The notes beneath the pieces were generated by a model. That model worked only from the letters and a program-made list of their open reading frames with translations, made no database searches and was not told where the DNA came from. From NCBI GenBank assembly GCA_916048055.1, contig CAJZHL010000032.1, positions 930,001-994,000 of the forward strand: DNA of 64,000 nt, in the 5' to 3' direction. Origin of the DNA: Pedinophyceae sp. YPF-701 (taxonomy: Eukaryota; Chlorophyta; Pedinophyceae). The translations under genes were made by a program, and so were the position numbers. Numbering within the stretch: position 1 is the stretch's first letter; each line of letters starts with the position of its first letter. Positions 52,604 through 63,001 of the stretch are shown in pieces.

Positions 52604-54726
52604 ATGGCGGCCCACACCGGCGGAAACGCCCTAGGTGAGCACGCGTGCCGCCCCCGCGGCACAGGCGGCCGCACGGCGCGGCCCGCTGCGAGCTCCGCCG
52701 TCGCGCGGGCCCCGCCTAGTGCTCGTACAGCCTCGTACCCTCGTCACGGCAGCTGCGGGGGCCCCGGCGCGCGTTCGCGGGTCGAGAGACGGGCTGCGCG
52801 CGTGTCTCGCCGTTGCGTGCAGTGAGCGGGGTTCGGGCCGGGTGCAGGCGCGGCGCGGCGCGGCGCAGCGCAGGCGGGGTGCGGCGGGCCCCGGGGGGCC
52901 GCGCCACGGCCGCTGGGGGCGCACCGTCGGTCTCGAAGGACGCGTGGCTCGCGGAGACGATTCCCACGATCACCGGGGACGGCGCGCTGAGCAACGGACA
53001 CTCCGGCGCGCGGGCGGCGGCGTTGGAAGCGCTGCGGAGCCTGCGGGTGCCTACCACGCGCGACGAGGCGTACAGGTGCGTTCCCGCGGAACGCGCCGCT
53101 CTCTGCGGCGTGCGATCCCGGCCACGCATCGAACGAGGCGCGGGCGCCGCGGAATGGCCGTCGCGGCGCGCCGCGGGCGGGGTGGGTGCGCTGCGGCCTA
53201 GATGCAGGCCGTGCCGCCTGCGCGGGCGACATGCGCGCTGACGCCGCGCGGCTGGCTCCTCGTGCAGGTTCACGGACGTGTCGCCGATCGTGCAGCGGCA
53301 GATGAGCGTCCCGCCCGGCGCGGATGCGGCGGTGCTGGCCGACGCGGTCGCGGCGCGGCCCATGGAGGCGGCGCGCGGGTCCACGGTCGTCGTCGTTGAC
53401 GGCGTGGTCGACGCGAACCTCACGGACCTCTCGAGCATCCCAGAAGGTGCGCGTTCCGGCCGATCGTCGCCTCTGAGCGTCTGCCGCACGCTGCGCCGAG
53501 CGCTGGCGCCCTGCGGCTGCGTCGCCTGACGGGTTCCGGCGGCTCCGCGCGCGCAGGCGTGTACGTGGGTGGCGCGGAGGGCGCGCCGGAGGACGCGCTG
53601 GCGCGCGTGGGGGAGTTGTCGAACGAGATGGGGGGGCCCTTTGCAACCCTCAACACGGCAACGGCGCGGGACGCCGTGTTCCTCGTCGTGCCGGAGGGCG
53701 TCGTGCTCGAGCAGCCCGTGCACGTCCTCTACCTCTCCACCACCTCCACTGACGAGGGTGCGCCACAGCCACCACAACCCCCCCCCCCTCCTCTCGCGGC
53801 CGCAGGCTGGCCCGCGGGCTGCCTCGCCCCGCGCACGGCCCCCCCGCGCCAGCCGACGCGCTTCCTCGCCCCCCGCCACTGCACACCCCCCGCCACCCCC
53901 CCTCCGGCCGCCCGCAGGCACGCCCGCCACCTCGCCGCGCGCACTGGCCGTGCTGGGCGCGGGCGCGTCGGCGGAGCTCGTCGAGGAGTTCGCGACCGTC
54001 GGCGACGGCGCGCACCTCACGACGCAGGTCACGGAGGCCCACCTCGCCCCGCGCGCCACGCTTCACCACCGCTACGTCGAGCTCCAGGCCGCGCCGTCCT
54101 TCCACCTCAAGCTCACCGCGGTGCACCAGGCGGAGGAGTCGGTGTACGAGCACACCGAGGTGCGCATCGGCGGGCAGATCTCGCGGCAGGACCTCCTCAT
54201 TCGGCAGCTCGGGGAGGCCACCAACACGAAGATGCGCCACTTCGTGCTGACGGGCGAGCAGCAGCTGCACGACCTGCACTCGCAGCTCGTGCTCGACTTC
54301 CCGCGCGGGGAGGCCGACCAGGTGCACAAGTGCATCGTGCACGGCGCCACGGGCCGCGGGGTCTTCAACGGCAACGTGCAGGTCAACCGGGGCGCGCAGC
54401 AGACGGACGCGGGGCAGCTGACGCGGAACCTCCTCCTCGCGCCCAAGGCGACCGTGAACGCGCTGCCGAACCTGCAGATCGTAGCGGACGACGTGGCGTG
54501 CACGCACGGGTGCGCGATCAGCGACCTCGAGGACGAGCAGCTGTTCTACTTCCGGGCGCGCGGCATCGACGAGGACGTCGCGCGGCAGGCGCTCGTGTAC
54601 TCCTTCGGCCTCGAGGTCGTCGCGGAGATCCGGCAGGAGGAGCTGCGCAAGCGCTGCGAGGCCGCCGTGCGCGCGTCCCTCGGCGCGCTGGCCGCGGCGG
54701 TGCCCGCGGGCGAGGACGGCGCGTAG
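52604..54726 (+). CDS. SUFD: SufD, Fe-S cluster scaffold complex component (plastid)
   Basis: Exons 52604-52634, 52874-53075, 53268-53446, 53557-53757, 53918-54726 (473 aa). All four phases match (1, 2, 1, 1). SufD forms the SufBC2D scaffold on which plastid Fe-S clusters are assembled. The core is the right-handed beta-helix: FATVGDGAHLTTQVTEAHL, HFVLTGEQQLHDLHSQLVLD, KCIVHGATGRGVFNGNVQV and RNLLLAPKATVNALPNLQI. ADDVACTHGCAISDLEDEQLFYFRARG carries the conserved Cys-x-His-Gly segment, and RQALVYSFGLEVV ends the domain. The N-terminal about 35 residues (MAAHTGGNALGGVRRAPGGRATAA) are basic, small and free of acids, consistent with a transit peptide. The 31-nt first exon is inferred from phase and ATG context and is the least certain part. 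Confidence 0.88.
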
Positions 54727-56084
54727 CGGCGCGGACGCGGCGGCGCTGCGGCGCGCGGCGCGCGGCGCCGCCGCCGCTGCAGGACCCGGTCGATGCAGTC
54801 GCGAGCAGGCCCACGCCGGGGCGGGTGGCGCGGCGCGGGGCGGAGGCGGGCCCGGCGGGCGCGCCGTGCGGCCCGCGCGGGCCGCGGCGGGCGGGGACGG
54901 CGGCCGAGGTGTGTGCCGGGGGGTGGTTGGTGCTTTTTCGCCGGCGGTGGGCCGGCCGGCGGCGGCGGCGCCGGCGCCGCGGCGGCGAAGCAGGGCCGGG
55001 AGTGCGGCGCGCGGTGGCGGGCGGGCGGGAGCGTCGAGGGCGCGGAGCGCCCGCGCGCGCACGTGTGTGATGTGTGGCGGAACCTGCGGCAGCGCCCCGG
55101 GGGGGCCTGCCTGCGCCAGCGGCGCCGTCCAGGGCACCACGGGGATCTTAATGGCGTGTGTGATCTCGCGCGGCGCTGCGGGTGCCGCTCCAGCGGTAGT
55201 ACTGCCCGAAACACACTCCTCTTAGGGGTCAAAGGTGAGTCCACTGGCGGGGGCGCGCGCGGGCGGTTGCGGCGCCCATGGGGGCGGCGGCGCGGCGCGT
55301 CGGCCCAGAATTTTCTGATTGTCAGGACGACCTAGGCGCCTCGGCGCCCTTCACCACGCCCCCGCAACGACAAGCAGCTCCGGGATCGATCGGCTTCCTC
55401 CGCGAGGCCTCACGTTCCGGTGGGACTGTGACCCACGCACTTGGCGGTTTGCGGGAGGCAACGAGTGCTGGCACACCGGGATCGAGGTGCGGCGCCCGCA
55501 CGCGGCAATGCCAGCACCTTGTGCTCGCTTCGGAACTGCACGGAGGCGCCCCGGGGCTTCGCGGGGCGCCGGGCCGGCGTTGACGCGACCGCAAACGCGG
55601 TTTCTCGAGGAGTGCCCGCGAATGCCGATGACTGCGCGCTGGCAGCGGGCGGGGGCCGCCCCGTGGCAGGATACAACCGCCGTTGTCGTCACCAATCCCG
55701 CCACGGGGCGCGGTCCGCCGCGCGCGCGCGCCCACGGACGTGTCTCCCCGCGAGCCATCGTTCGCGGGCGTGCACCGCCGCGCGCGACGCCACGCCCGCG
55801 GAGGGCGCGCGCTCCTCGCCCTGCTTCCGATCCTTCGACGGCAGCGCCGCGACGAGGGACCTCGCTGCCGCCGCGCCGGCCCATTGCCCTCGTCTCGACG
55901 CCGTCTCCGCTGCCCCGCGTGCTCCGCAGGAACGGAGGCCCCCCACACGCGGGAGGCCCGGAGGTTCACCTCGGCCCGCGAAGCAGCCCTGTGTTGCCCC
56001 CCTCGCGTCGCGCGTAGGCAAAAGCTCGGAACGCGCGCTGGAATGTCTCGCCCCAGAAGCCCGGAGAACAGCTGAATCGCAACC
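54727..56084. other. Intergenic, 1.4 kb
   Basis: Between SufD and the RR-TZF gene, both plus. The first 300 nt after the SufD stop are extremely GC-rich (GGCGGCGGCG and similar), then composition becomes more mixed. Open frames of 170-270 codons occur on both strands but without convincing bias or motifs. Confidence 0.4.
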
Positions 56085-57696
56085 ATGCAGCAAGGCCAGG
56101 GCGAGGCACACATACCGTTGAGCGAGCAGGCTCGCGTCGCCACCGCCGCCCGCGGTGGCGACAGCGACGAGGCGGCGGAGCTGCGGGCCTTTTACGAGAA
56201 GTCCTGGCAGGCGGTACGCACCTCCCCCGCCGCCGCGCGCGCGCCGGCAGTTGCTGGTGACAGTTGCGCGTGACAGCTCTGCCACAACGAACCAACGCCT
56301 CCAACGACCCCGCGCCCGCCCGGCGCGCCGCGGACGGCCGCCCGCGCGGCCGCCCCCGCCACGCTGGCCCGCCCCCGCGCGCCCCCGCGCCGCGCCGCCG
56401 CGCCCCCCCCGCGCTCCGCCCCTGCCCTCCCTTCCGCAGGCCCCAGGCGAGGCCCGCGCGCCCCTGCCGCGCTCCATCCACCACATGGGCGACGACTTCT
56501 GCATGTACCACTACAAGATCGACATGTGCACCAGCACCATCCCGCACGACTGGACGTCCTGCCCCTTCGCGCACCCGGGCGAGAAGGCCCGCCGCCGCAA
56601 CCCGCTGCTCTGCAACTACGCCGGCGTGCCCTGCCCGGACTCCCGCAAGGTCCGCCCGCCGCCGCAACCGCCCCCTGCGCGCCCCGCGCGCCGCACCGTG
56701 CACCGACCGCGTCGCCGGGGTCGCTTTCGCCGCCGCACCACACGTGGCGCGTGATTGCTGAGCTCGCGGCGCGGCCCTGCTCCGCGGTCGACGGCTCACA
56801 GCCCCGCCCGCCCCCGCTTCCTTCCGCAGGGTCGTTGCCAGCGCGGAGAGGCGTGTCCGTACGCGCACGGGGTGTTTGAGTGCTGGCTGCACCCGCTGCG
56901 GTTCCGCTCGCAGATGTGCAAGGACGGCCCGCGCTGCGAGCGCCCCGTGTGCTTCTTCGCGCACAACCTCCAGGAGCTGCGCGTGCCGAACACGGCGGCC
57001 GCGGGGGGGCAGGGCGGGCACATTCCGCGCCCGCCGACGCTCCCGCCCGCCGCGGTGGTGACGTCGACGCGGTCGCGCACGCAGCGCGCGCCCGCGGGCG
57101 GCGCCGGGCACGCCCCGGCGTCGTTCGGCGCCGCGACGCGGCGCGTGACGTCGCCGCCGCGCTACCGGCCCGTGATGGTCGACGTCGCCACGCTGGCCGC
57201 GCTGGGCGCGGGCGACGCCGCGCCGTACGACGCGATCTCGCTCGTGCCGTCGGACCTCGAGGCGCTCGCGCAGCTGTCGCTGTCGCCGCAGAAGCGGCCC
57301 GCGGGGCACGTGGCGGGCGCCGCCGGCGCCAGCGCAGCGTGGCGGCCCCAGGACGGCGCCGTGCCGCCGGGGCTGACCGACGCGGACATCGAGGCCCTCC
57401 TGGCCGCGATCCCGGCGGGCCAGCTCCCCGGAGCGATGCAGGACATGCCGGCGCTGCTGGCGGCGCTGTCGGCGGGCCAGCAGCACCACCACCAGGCGGC
57501 GCTGCACGAGCAGCACGACGGCGCGGAGGACGGCGAGTGGGCCGCGGCGCAGCGCGCGGAGCCCGGCGCGCCGGAGCAGGACGCGGGCGCGCCCAGCGGC
57601 GAAGCAGCGCGCACGCAGGACGCTGTTGCCGCCGCCGATGGGCCGTCGCGCCCGGCAGCGGCCGGAACTCAACCAGACGACTCGGGCGCTCAGTGA
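56085..57696 (+). CDS. RR-type tandem CCCH zinc-finger protein (plant TZF family)
   Basis: Exons 56085-56213, 56440-56649, 56830-57696 (401 aa), all phase 0. The Arg-rich (RR) segment [21 protein letters not shown] ends in the typical C-x5-H-x4-C-x3-H and [11 protein letters not shown]. The tandem fingers are C-x7-C-x5-C-x3-H ([19 protein letters not shown]), a spacer of exactly 16 residues ([16 protein letters not shown]), then C-x5-C-x4-C-x3-H ([16 protein letters not shown]). These spacings define plant RR-TZF proteins, which bind AU-rich mRNA elements, sit in cytoplasmic RNA granules and promote mRNA decay. The C-terminal half is disordered, with a short [19 protein letters not shown] helix and a His/Gln patch. 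Unlike many land-plant members there are no ankyrin repeats before the fingers. Confidence 0.92.
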
Positions 57697-60477
57697 CGCC
57701 CTCGCGATGCGCGGGAGACCGACCACCATGGTCGCGTCGGCCGCCGTCGCTACCAGAGCAGGCGCCAAGCAGCAACACACACATGAAAAACACAACGCAG
57801 CGACCGCCCAATGACCCCCATCCCTCTGCTGCACGATACAGGTGTGGGCTCGCCCCCTCGCGGCGCCCGTCTCGCCCGCCGCTGACCGTCGCCCGCTGAC
57901 GCGGCGCAGCGTCACGGCGGAGGCGAGACCCGCCGCCGGGCGGGCGCGGGGCGTGCAGGTTGCCCCGCGCCCGGAGCGAGCCCCACTGTGCTCCTTGCTG
58001 CAACCAAACCAACCCACGCGCCGAGAGAGGGGCCGAACCGCCTCCGGCGCGCCCCCCACCATGTGGGCCCCATGTATCCGGGGGCGCGGCCGCGCGCTGG
58101 CGCTCATGCCTGGCCGCGCCCCCGCGCTCCTCCGCGGGCCAATGGCCCCCCCGAAAGAGTCTGTACCGCAACCAGACGCCCACCTCACCTTCATTTCGCG
58201 CGACACCCCCACCCCACACCCAGCCCTCCATACGATCTCAATTCCCTCTCTCTCGCCCATCCGGGCTTTCTCTGTCGATCTCCAGCCCCGCCAGATAGAC
58301 ATGGACCCCAGGCGCGTTTTCCGCGTGCCCGCAGGGCGTGTTTCGGCGCCACTCGCTCCCCATGGAACTGACTGACGCCCCGCGACTGACTGACAGCTGC
58401 CGATGCAGCCGGGCGCCGGTCCGCTTTCAATATATCACGAACAACACCCCCTCCGTCCAGAGCCACGTCCGTTCTCTCACTTTCTCGATCCCGTGGCCCT
58501 CACGCGCACCGTTCACCTCTCACTACTCCCCCACGACTCCCCGGCGCGCCAGTCCTGCGCGTGCGTGTCGGCCCGCGCTGGGCCGACCCGCGTGGTGGGA
58601 GCGCACGGCCGGCGGCCTCATTGAGCTGCCCTGGGGCAGTCCCGCTCGCAGTCCGACACGGGCGCCCCGCGTTCCTCGCGTGCGCGGAGCGAATATCTCG
58701 GAAGTCTCGGCGATGATCATCCAGGCCACCACACACCGCCGTGATCATCATCTGTCTGCTCGTACCCATCATGGTTTGAATCCCCCCTCAGTACCCACCC
58801 CACCCCCCGTCAACACAGCGTCCAACATCAACCTAACACAACCCACGACACCGCCGTCTCCAGGTTTCACCCCCCCCCCTCCCCCAGTACAACACCCCCC
58901 CTTCCCTCCCCGCCGCTCCAACCACCTTAACACATCGGCACTACGTGCGACCGTATCCTGACTCCTCCCCCGTATTTCCAAGCTCCACGAGTTGCCGCGC
59001 CGCCGCGGCCGCCACGCACCGTCGCGCGGCCGCGGCAGTGCGTTCAGTTTCAACCACTGTGCGGGCGCCCCCGCAACCCGAACCAGCCCTCGGCCTGCCC
59101 GCACGAGCCGAGGGACAACCAACCGCGACGCAGTGTTCGCCGGCTCTTCCACCGGCGCCGACCCGGAACGCAGCCCGTGCGGCGCGGCGATACGATGCTC
59201 GCTCCCAGAGTGATGGCGTCGTCACCGCACGCCGCACGCCGACACGAACGCACCTGCTGTGTCCGCGGCCTAGGCGCAGCTCAGCCCCTTGGCACCGCGA
59301 ACGCCTCCAGGACTCCACGCCGGAGCGCGCACTGTCCCCCCAGTTCAACTTTCTGCCCCTCTCGGTTCTGCCTCTCCACCGTCCGTTGCCGCCCCGCGTC
59401 CGCGGACCCCGCGGCGGCCTTTTCGCGCTGCTGCTCCCTGGTGCAAGGCCCCGCCGCGGGCGGCCCGCGACGCGGGCGCGTGCTCCGCACGCCGCCAGGG
59501 AGCACAAACACACCCCCCGCCCACACGACGTCACGACGACAGGCCGAACCCGGGCGCACGGACGGCTGTCTGGCAGGCACTTTCGACCAGCAGATCCGCC
59601 CCTCTCCCCGAGCCGGGAGTGGAGCGCGAAGCTAGACTGGTGGCTTCCACCACAGATAGCACAGGACCATTTCTCATCACTGCCCCCCCCTCCCCTCTTA
59701 CTCTTACTCTTCAGCCTCCCGGCCGATGGGGCGAACCATGAACCACCCGTTTGTAGGCAGGGCAGCTAACTCATGCGGAGCCGCGCCCAGGTGCGCTTCA
59801 AGGCGCCCCTGGCGCGGCGGCTCACCAACCACGTGATTAACTCAAGGTAACCGTGGGCTTTATGTGGCGTCGACACGCGCCCTCGGCGCTTGTCGTGACC
59901 ACGCGCACATCTCTCGCTCTGTTTATCCCCCCGAACGCCATCAACGCAACACGTGCGGCAACTCGAGCGAGCACCTCCGTACTCGCATCCACGCTGTAAC
60001 TTTCTCGCTCCACGCCGCCCTCTTGTCTCACCCGCGCTGTCGCTGTGCTGTCCTGCCTGGCCGAGCGTTGTGCCGAACGTTTCCCACCGTACACGCGACC
60101 ACGCGCATGACTGGTGCCCAGCTGGCCTGGCCGCGACACTGGCGCACCGGGAACGCGGGCGGCGACCTCGCATGGGGCAGGCGGGATATGCACCGAAAGT
60201 GTCACGCGCCCCCATGCGCCATGAATGGTCCGCGCTTGCCCTCTTCAACGAGTACGCGTACTCCACCCATTCCTTCGCAGACTGGAAGTCTGCGAAGGCC
60301 TGCTGCAACCATGCCCCTACGGCGGTGCGGTGGCAGCACAGCGTGGAAGTTTGTACTTCGCTGATCGAAGTTGACGACGTGAGCAGCAGTGCGCCTTTGT
60401 TCTAGGTCTGCGAAACATGATTCCGTCACTTCTCATTACAAAACCAAAGACGCACGGTGCGCCCCCCGCCCGTGCCA
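57697..60477. other. Largest gene-poor stretch, 2.8 kb
   Basis: Convergent spacer between the RR-TZF and ArfGAP genes. 58775-58930 is strongly pyrimidine-rich, with C-runs up to 10 separated by CAACA-like breaks. A perfect 12-bp hairpin lies at 60272-60298. Frames are open on both strands, but I see no motif or consistent coding bias. An unrecognised spliced gene or non-coding RNA is possible. Confidence 0.4.
60272..60298. repeat. Perfect 12-bp inverted repeat (hairpin)
   Basis: Arms CCTTCGCAGACT (60272-60283) and AGTCTGCGAAGG (60287-60298) flank the 3-nt loop GGA. It lies 180 nt past the ArfGAP stop codon, outside recognised genes. Confidence 0.85.
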
Positions 60478-63001
60478 TCACGCGAACGGATTCCCGGACT
60501 TGGGCACCGCGGGCGGCGGCGCGGGTGCCGGCGCAGGCGCAGGCTTCTTGACCACGGGCGCCGCTACGACGCCGCCGCGCGCCGCAGGCGCCCCCACCTC
60601 GCCCGGATGCGGGTTCACGTTCCGCAGCTTCGGCCCGAGATCCGAGAAAAGGTCCGCGCCCACGCCGCCCGTCGAGGCCCCCGCCGCAGCCATGCCGCCG
60701 TTGGCGGGTGCTAGCGAGAACGCCCCGGCGCCCACGAGGCCCGCCGCAGCGAGGTTCGAAGCGCCCCCGCCCTGCGCAGGCCCGCTGTCGAACGGCGCGC
60801 CGCCGTTCGCGGACGCCGCGGGCTGCCCGAGCGGAGCAAGCCCCCCCGGGGGTGTGCCAAACGGCGCCCCCCCCGGCGGCTGCGCAAACGGTCCGCCGCT
60901 GTAGCCCTGCGCCGGCACCGCAGGCTGCGCCTGGCCCATCCCCGGGTGCGCTGCCGCGCCCCCCTGCGCCGCAAACATCCCGTGCGGCAGCGGCCCTGCT
61001 GCGCCCGCCGCAGGCCGCGCAGGGCCAAACATGTCCTCCGGCAGCGCGGCGCGGCTGCCGGCGGCCTGTGCGGCCCCGCCGACGGGCGCGGGGTACCCCG
61101 GCGCGCCTTGGCTCGCCGGCGGCGCACTCCCCCCCGGCGGCGGCCCGCCAGCGCGGGGCGCGTGTGCGCCTCCCACCTTGAGTTGCTGCATCTGCATCGC
61201 GAGGATCTCCTCGGGGGAAGGACGCTTCGGCTTGGCCTGTGGCGCGGGGGCGCTCGGCGGAGCGCCGTTCTGCGGCGGCTGCCCGTGTGGCGCCGCCGCC
61301 GGTCCGCCGTAGCTGTGTGGCTGCTGCTGGAGCTGGTGGATGGGCGGCGGCGGCGGCTGCTGGTGGATGGGCGGCGGCGGCGGCTGCTGGTGGTGCTGCT
61401 GCGGCGGAAACTGCGCCTGGAAGCTCGGCGCGCCGTGTTGAGGCGCGGGCGGGGGAAGCGCGGCCTGCGGGGGCGACGACGACCCGAGCACCGTGTCGAA
61501 GAGATCCACGTCTGACTCCCGCGTCGGTGGCTGCGGGGCCGGCACCGCCTGAGCAGGCGGTGTCGGCTGTGACTGTGGCGGAGCCGCCGGCGCGTCGAAC
61601 GCCGCCCAGCCGCCCGACGGAGCGCGCGCGGGTGCCGGCGCCGGCGCCGGTGCAGCCGCTGGCGCCGGTGCGGCCGCGGGCGCGTCGAACGCAGCCCAGC
61701 CGGAGCCGCCCGCGGGCTGCTGGTTGTGCGTCGGCGGTGCGTGGTGCACCTGCTGCGTTGCGACGTCGAAGGCGCGCCATGCGCCGGGCACCGGCGCGGC
61801 GGGCTTGTGCGGCGAGGGCGTGGGGCTGTTGAAGTCCAGGAGGTCCCGCGGCGGCGGCGCAGCGGCGATGGGCGGCGGCGTGCGCTGCTGCGCCAAAGTG
61901 GGGGGCAGCGGCGCGCTGGGCGGGAGCGCGCGGTCCGAGCGCGACGTGGGCCCGCTTGCCACCGTGGAGCTGCTGTCGCGGCGGTACCTCGCTGCGCCGC
62001 TTGCGTCGAAAAACTTCCTGCGAGCGCGGCGGGGGTGGCGGAGAGCGGCTGGGCGGCGCATGGAGGACGCGTGCGGTGCGCAAACGCCGAGGATGCGCGG
62101 AGTCAAACGCCACGGGCCGTCGGGGTGGTCGGGCGGCTGCGGAAAGGCCCGGGCGTGGCGAGGGCGAGCTGTGCCAGGGGCGACGGGGCAACCGCACCTC
62201 TTCTCGAACACAACGTGGATCCAGGTTTTCACCGCGTGCGCGTCGCCGCGCTGCGGACGGCGCGGAGAGCAGCTCTGGTCGTACTTGGCGAGGTAGGTCG
62301 CGGCCATCAGGCCGTTGGCGCCCTCCTTCAGCGCATCCACTTCAGTGGCGTCGAACTTCGCTGCGGGGACGCGATCAGCGGGAATGGCGGGGTTCAGCGG
62401 GAGACCATTGACCAATGCGTGGTGCGGGGCCCGCGCTGGCGCTGTGAACCGCCGAATGCGCGTCGCGAGGCCGCGGGGTGCTGCCAAGTGCCAGAAAGGG
62501 GCGCTGCGGCTTCCCCGGGGGGCTATTAGCGACAGAACGGCGCGGACTTGGCGGACACCGGAACTGAGTTTCGCGAGCGGGGCGGTGGGGGGGGCGGTGG
62601 CGCGGGCGCGCGTCGTTGGGAGCGGTGAAGAGGCGAGGCCCGGACCTGCGCTGACGCTCTTCAGCCGGTGGCCCGGGAAGTTGCGGTGCTCCGCGCCGCA
62701 GTCCGTACACACGAAGAGGCGGACCCCGGGCTTGAAGAAGACGACGTACGGCGCCCCGCGGCTCTCGCAGTGGAAGCACCTGCACCGGCCAGAAGTCGCG
62801 CCCAACGTGGGCGCGGGGCGGCCGCGATCGGACCCTTGCGCGCGGCGTGGTTGCGGAGTGGTATTGCTGCGGCGACGGCGGCTCCTCGGGCGCTCCCGCT
62901 GGCACCCGCACTTGCCTGTTGTTGTCCTTCTCCCTCTGCAGGGCGCGCAGCTGCCTCTGCAGCTCCTCCTCGGCGCGCTTGGCGCCCAACCCGAGCGACA
63001 T
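60478..63001 (-). CDS. ArfGAP-domain protein, AGFG/AGD14 type
   Basis: Exons 62916-63001, 62646-62779, 62198-62360, 60478-62017 (640 aa), phases 2, 1 and 2 matching. The start is ATG 63001 (MSLGLGAKRAEEELQRQLRA, a short helix). The zinc finger CFHC...CTDC is followed by GAEHRNFPGHRLKSVSA with the family's His-Arg (catalytic Arg) and KSVS. FDATEVDALKEGANGLMAATYLAKYD and AVKTWIHVVFEKR complete the ArfGAP fold, in the AGFG/AGD14 order. The remaining about 510 residues are disordered, rich in Pro, Ala, Gln and Gly, with repeated WAAFDAPAA motifs. The protein ends in NPFA, close to an Asn-Pro-Phe motif that binds EH-domain endocytic adaptors. Expected role: Arf-linked vesicle coat regulation. The first intron needs a GC donor (AG|GCAAGT) for the phase to match. 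Confidence 0.85.
61326..61390. repeat. Short tandem repeat encoding PPPPPIHQ units
   Basis: A 27-nt unit (CTGGTGGATGGGCGGCGG and so on) occurs twice, encoding two Pro-Pro-Pro-Pro-Ile-His-Gln blocks in the ArfGAP tail. Confidence 0.6.
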
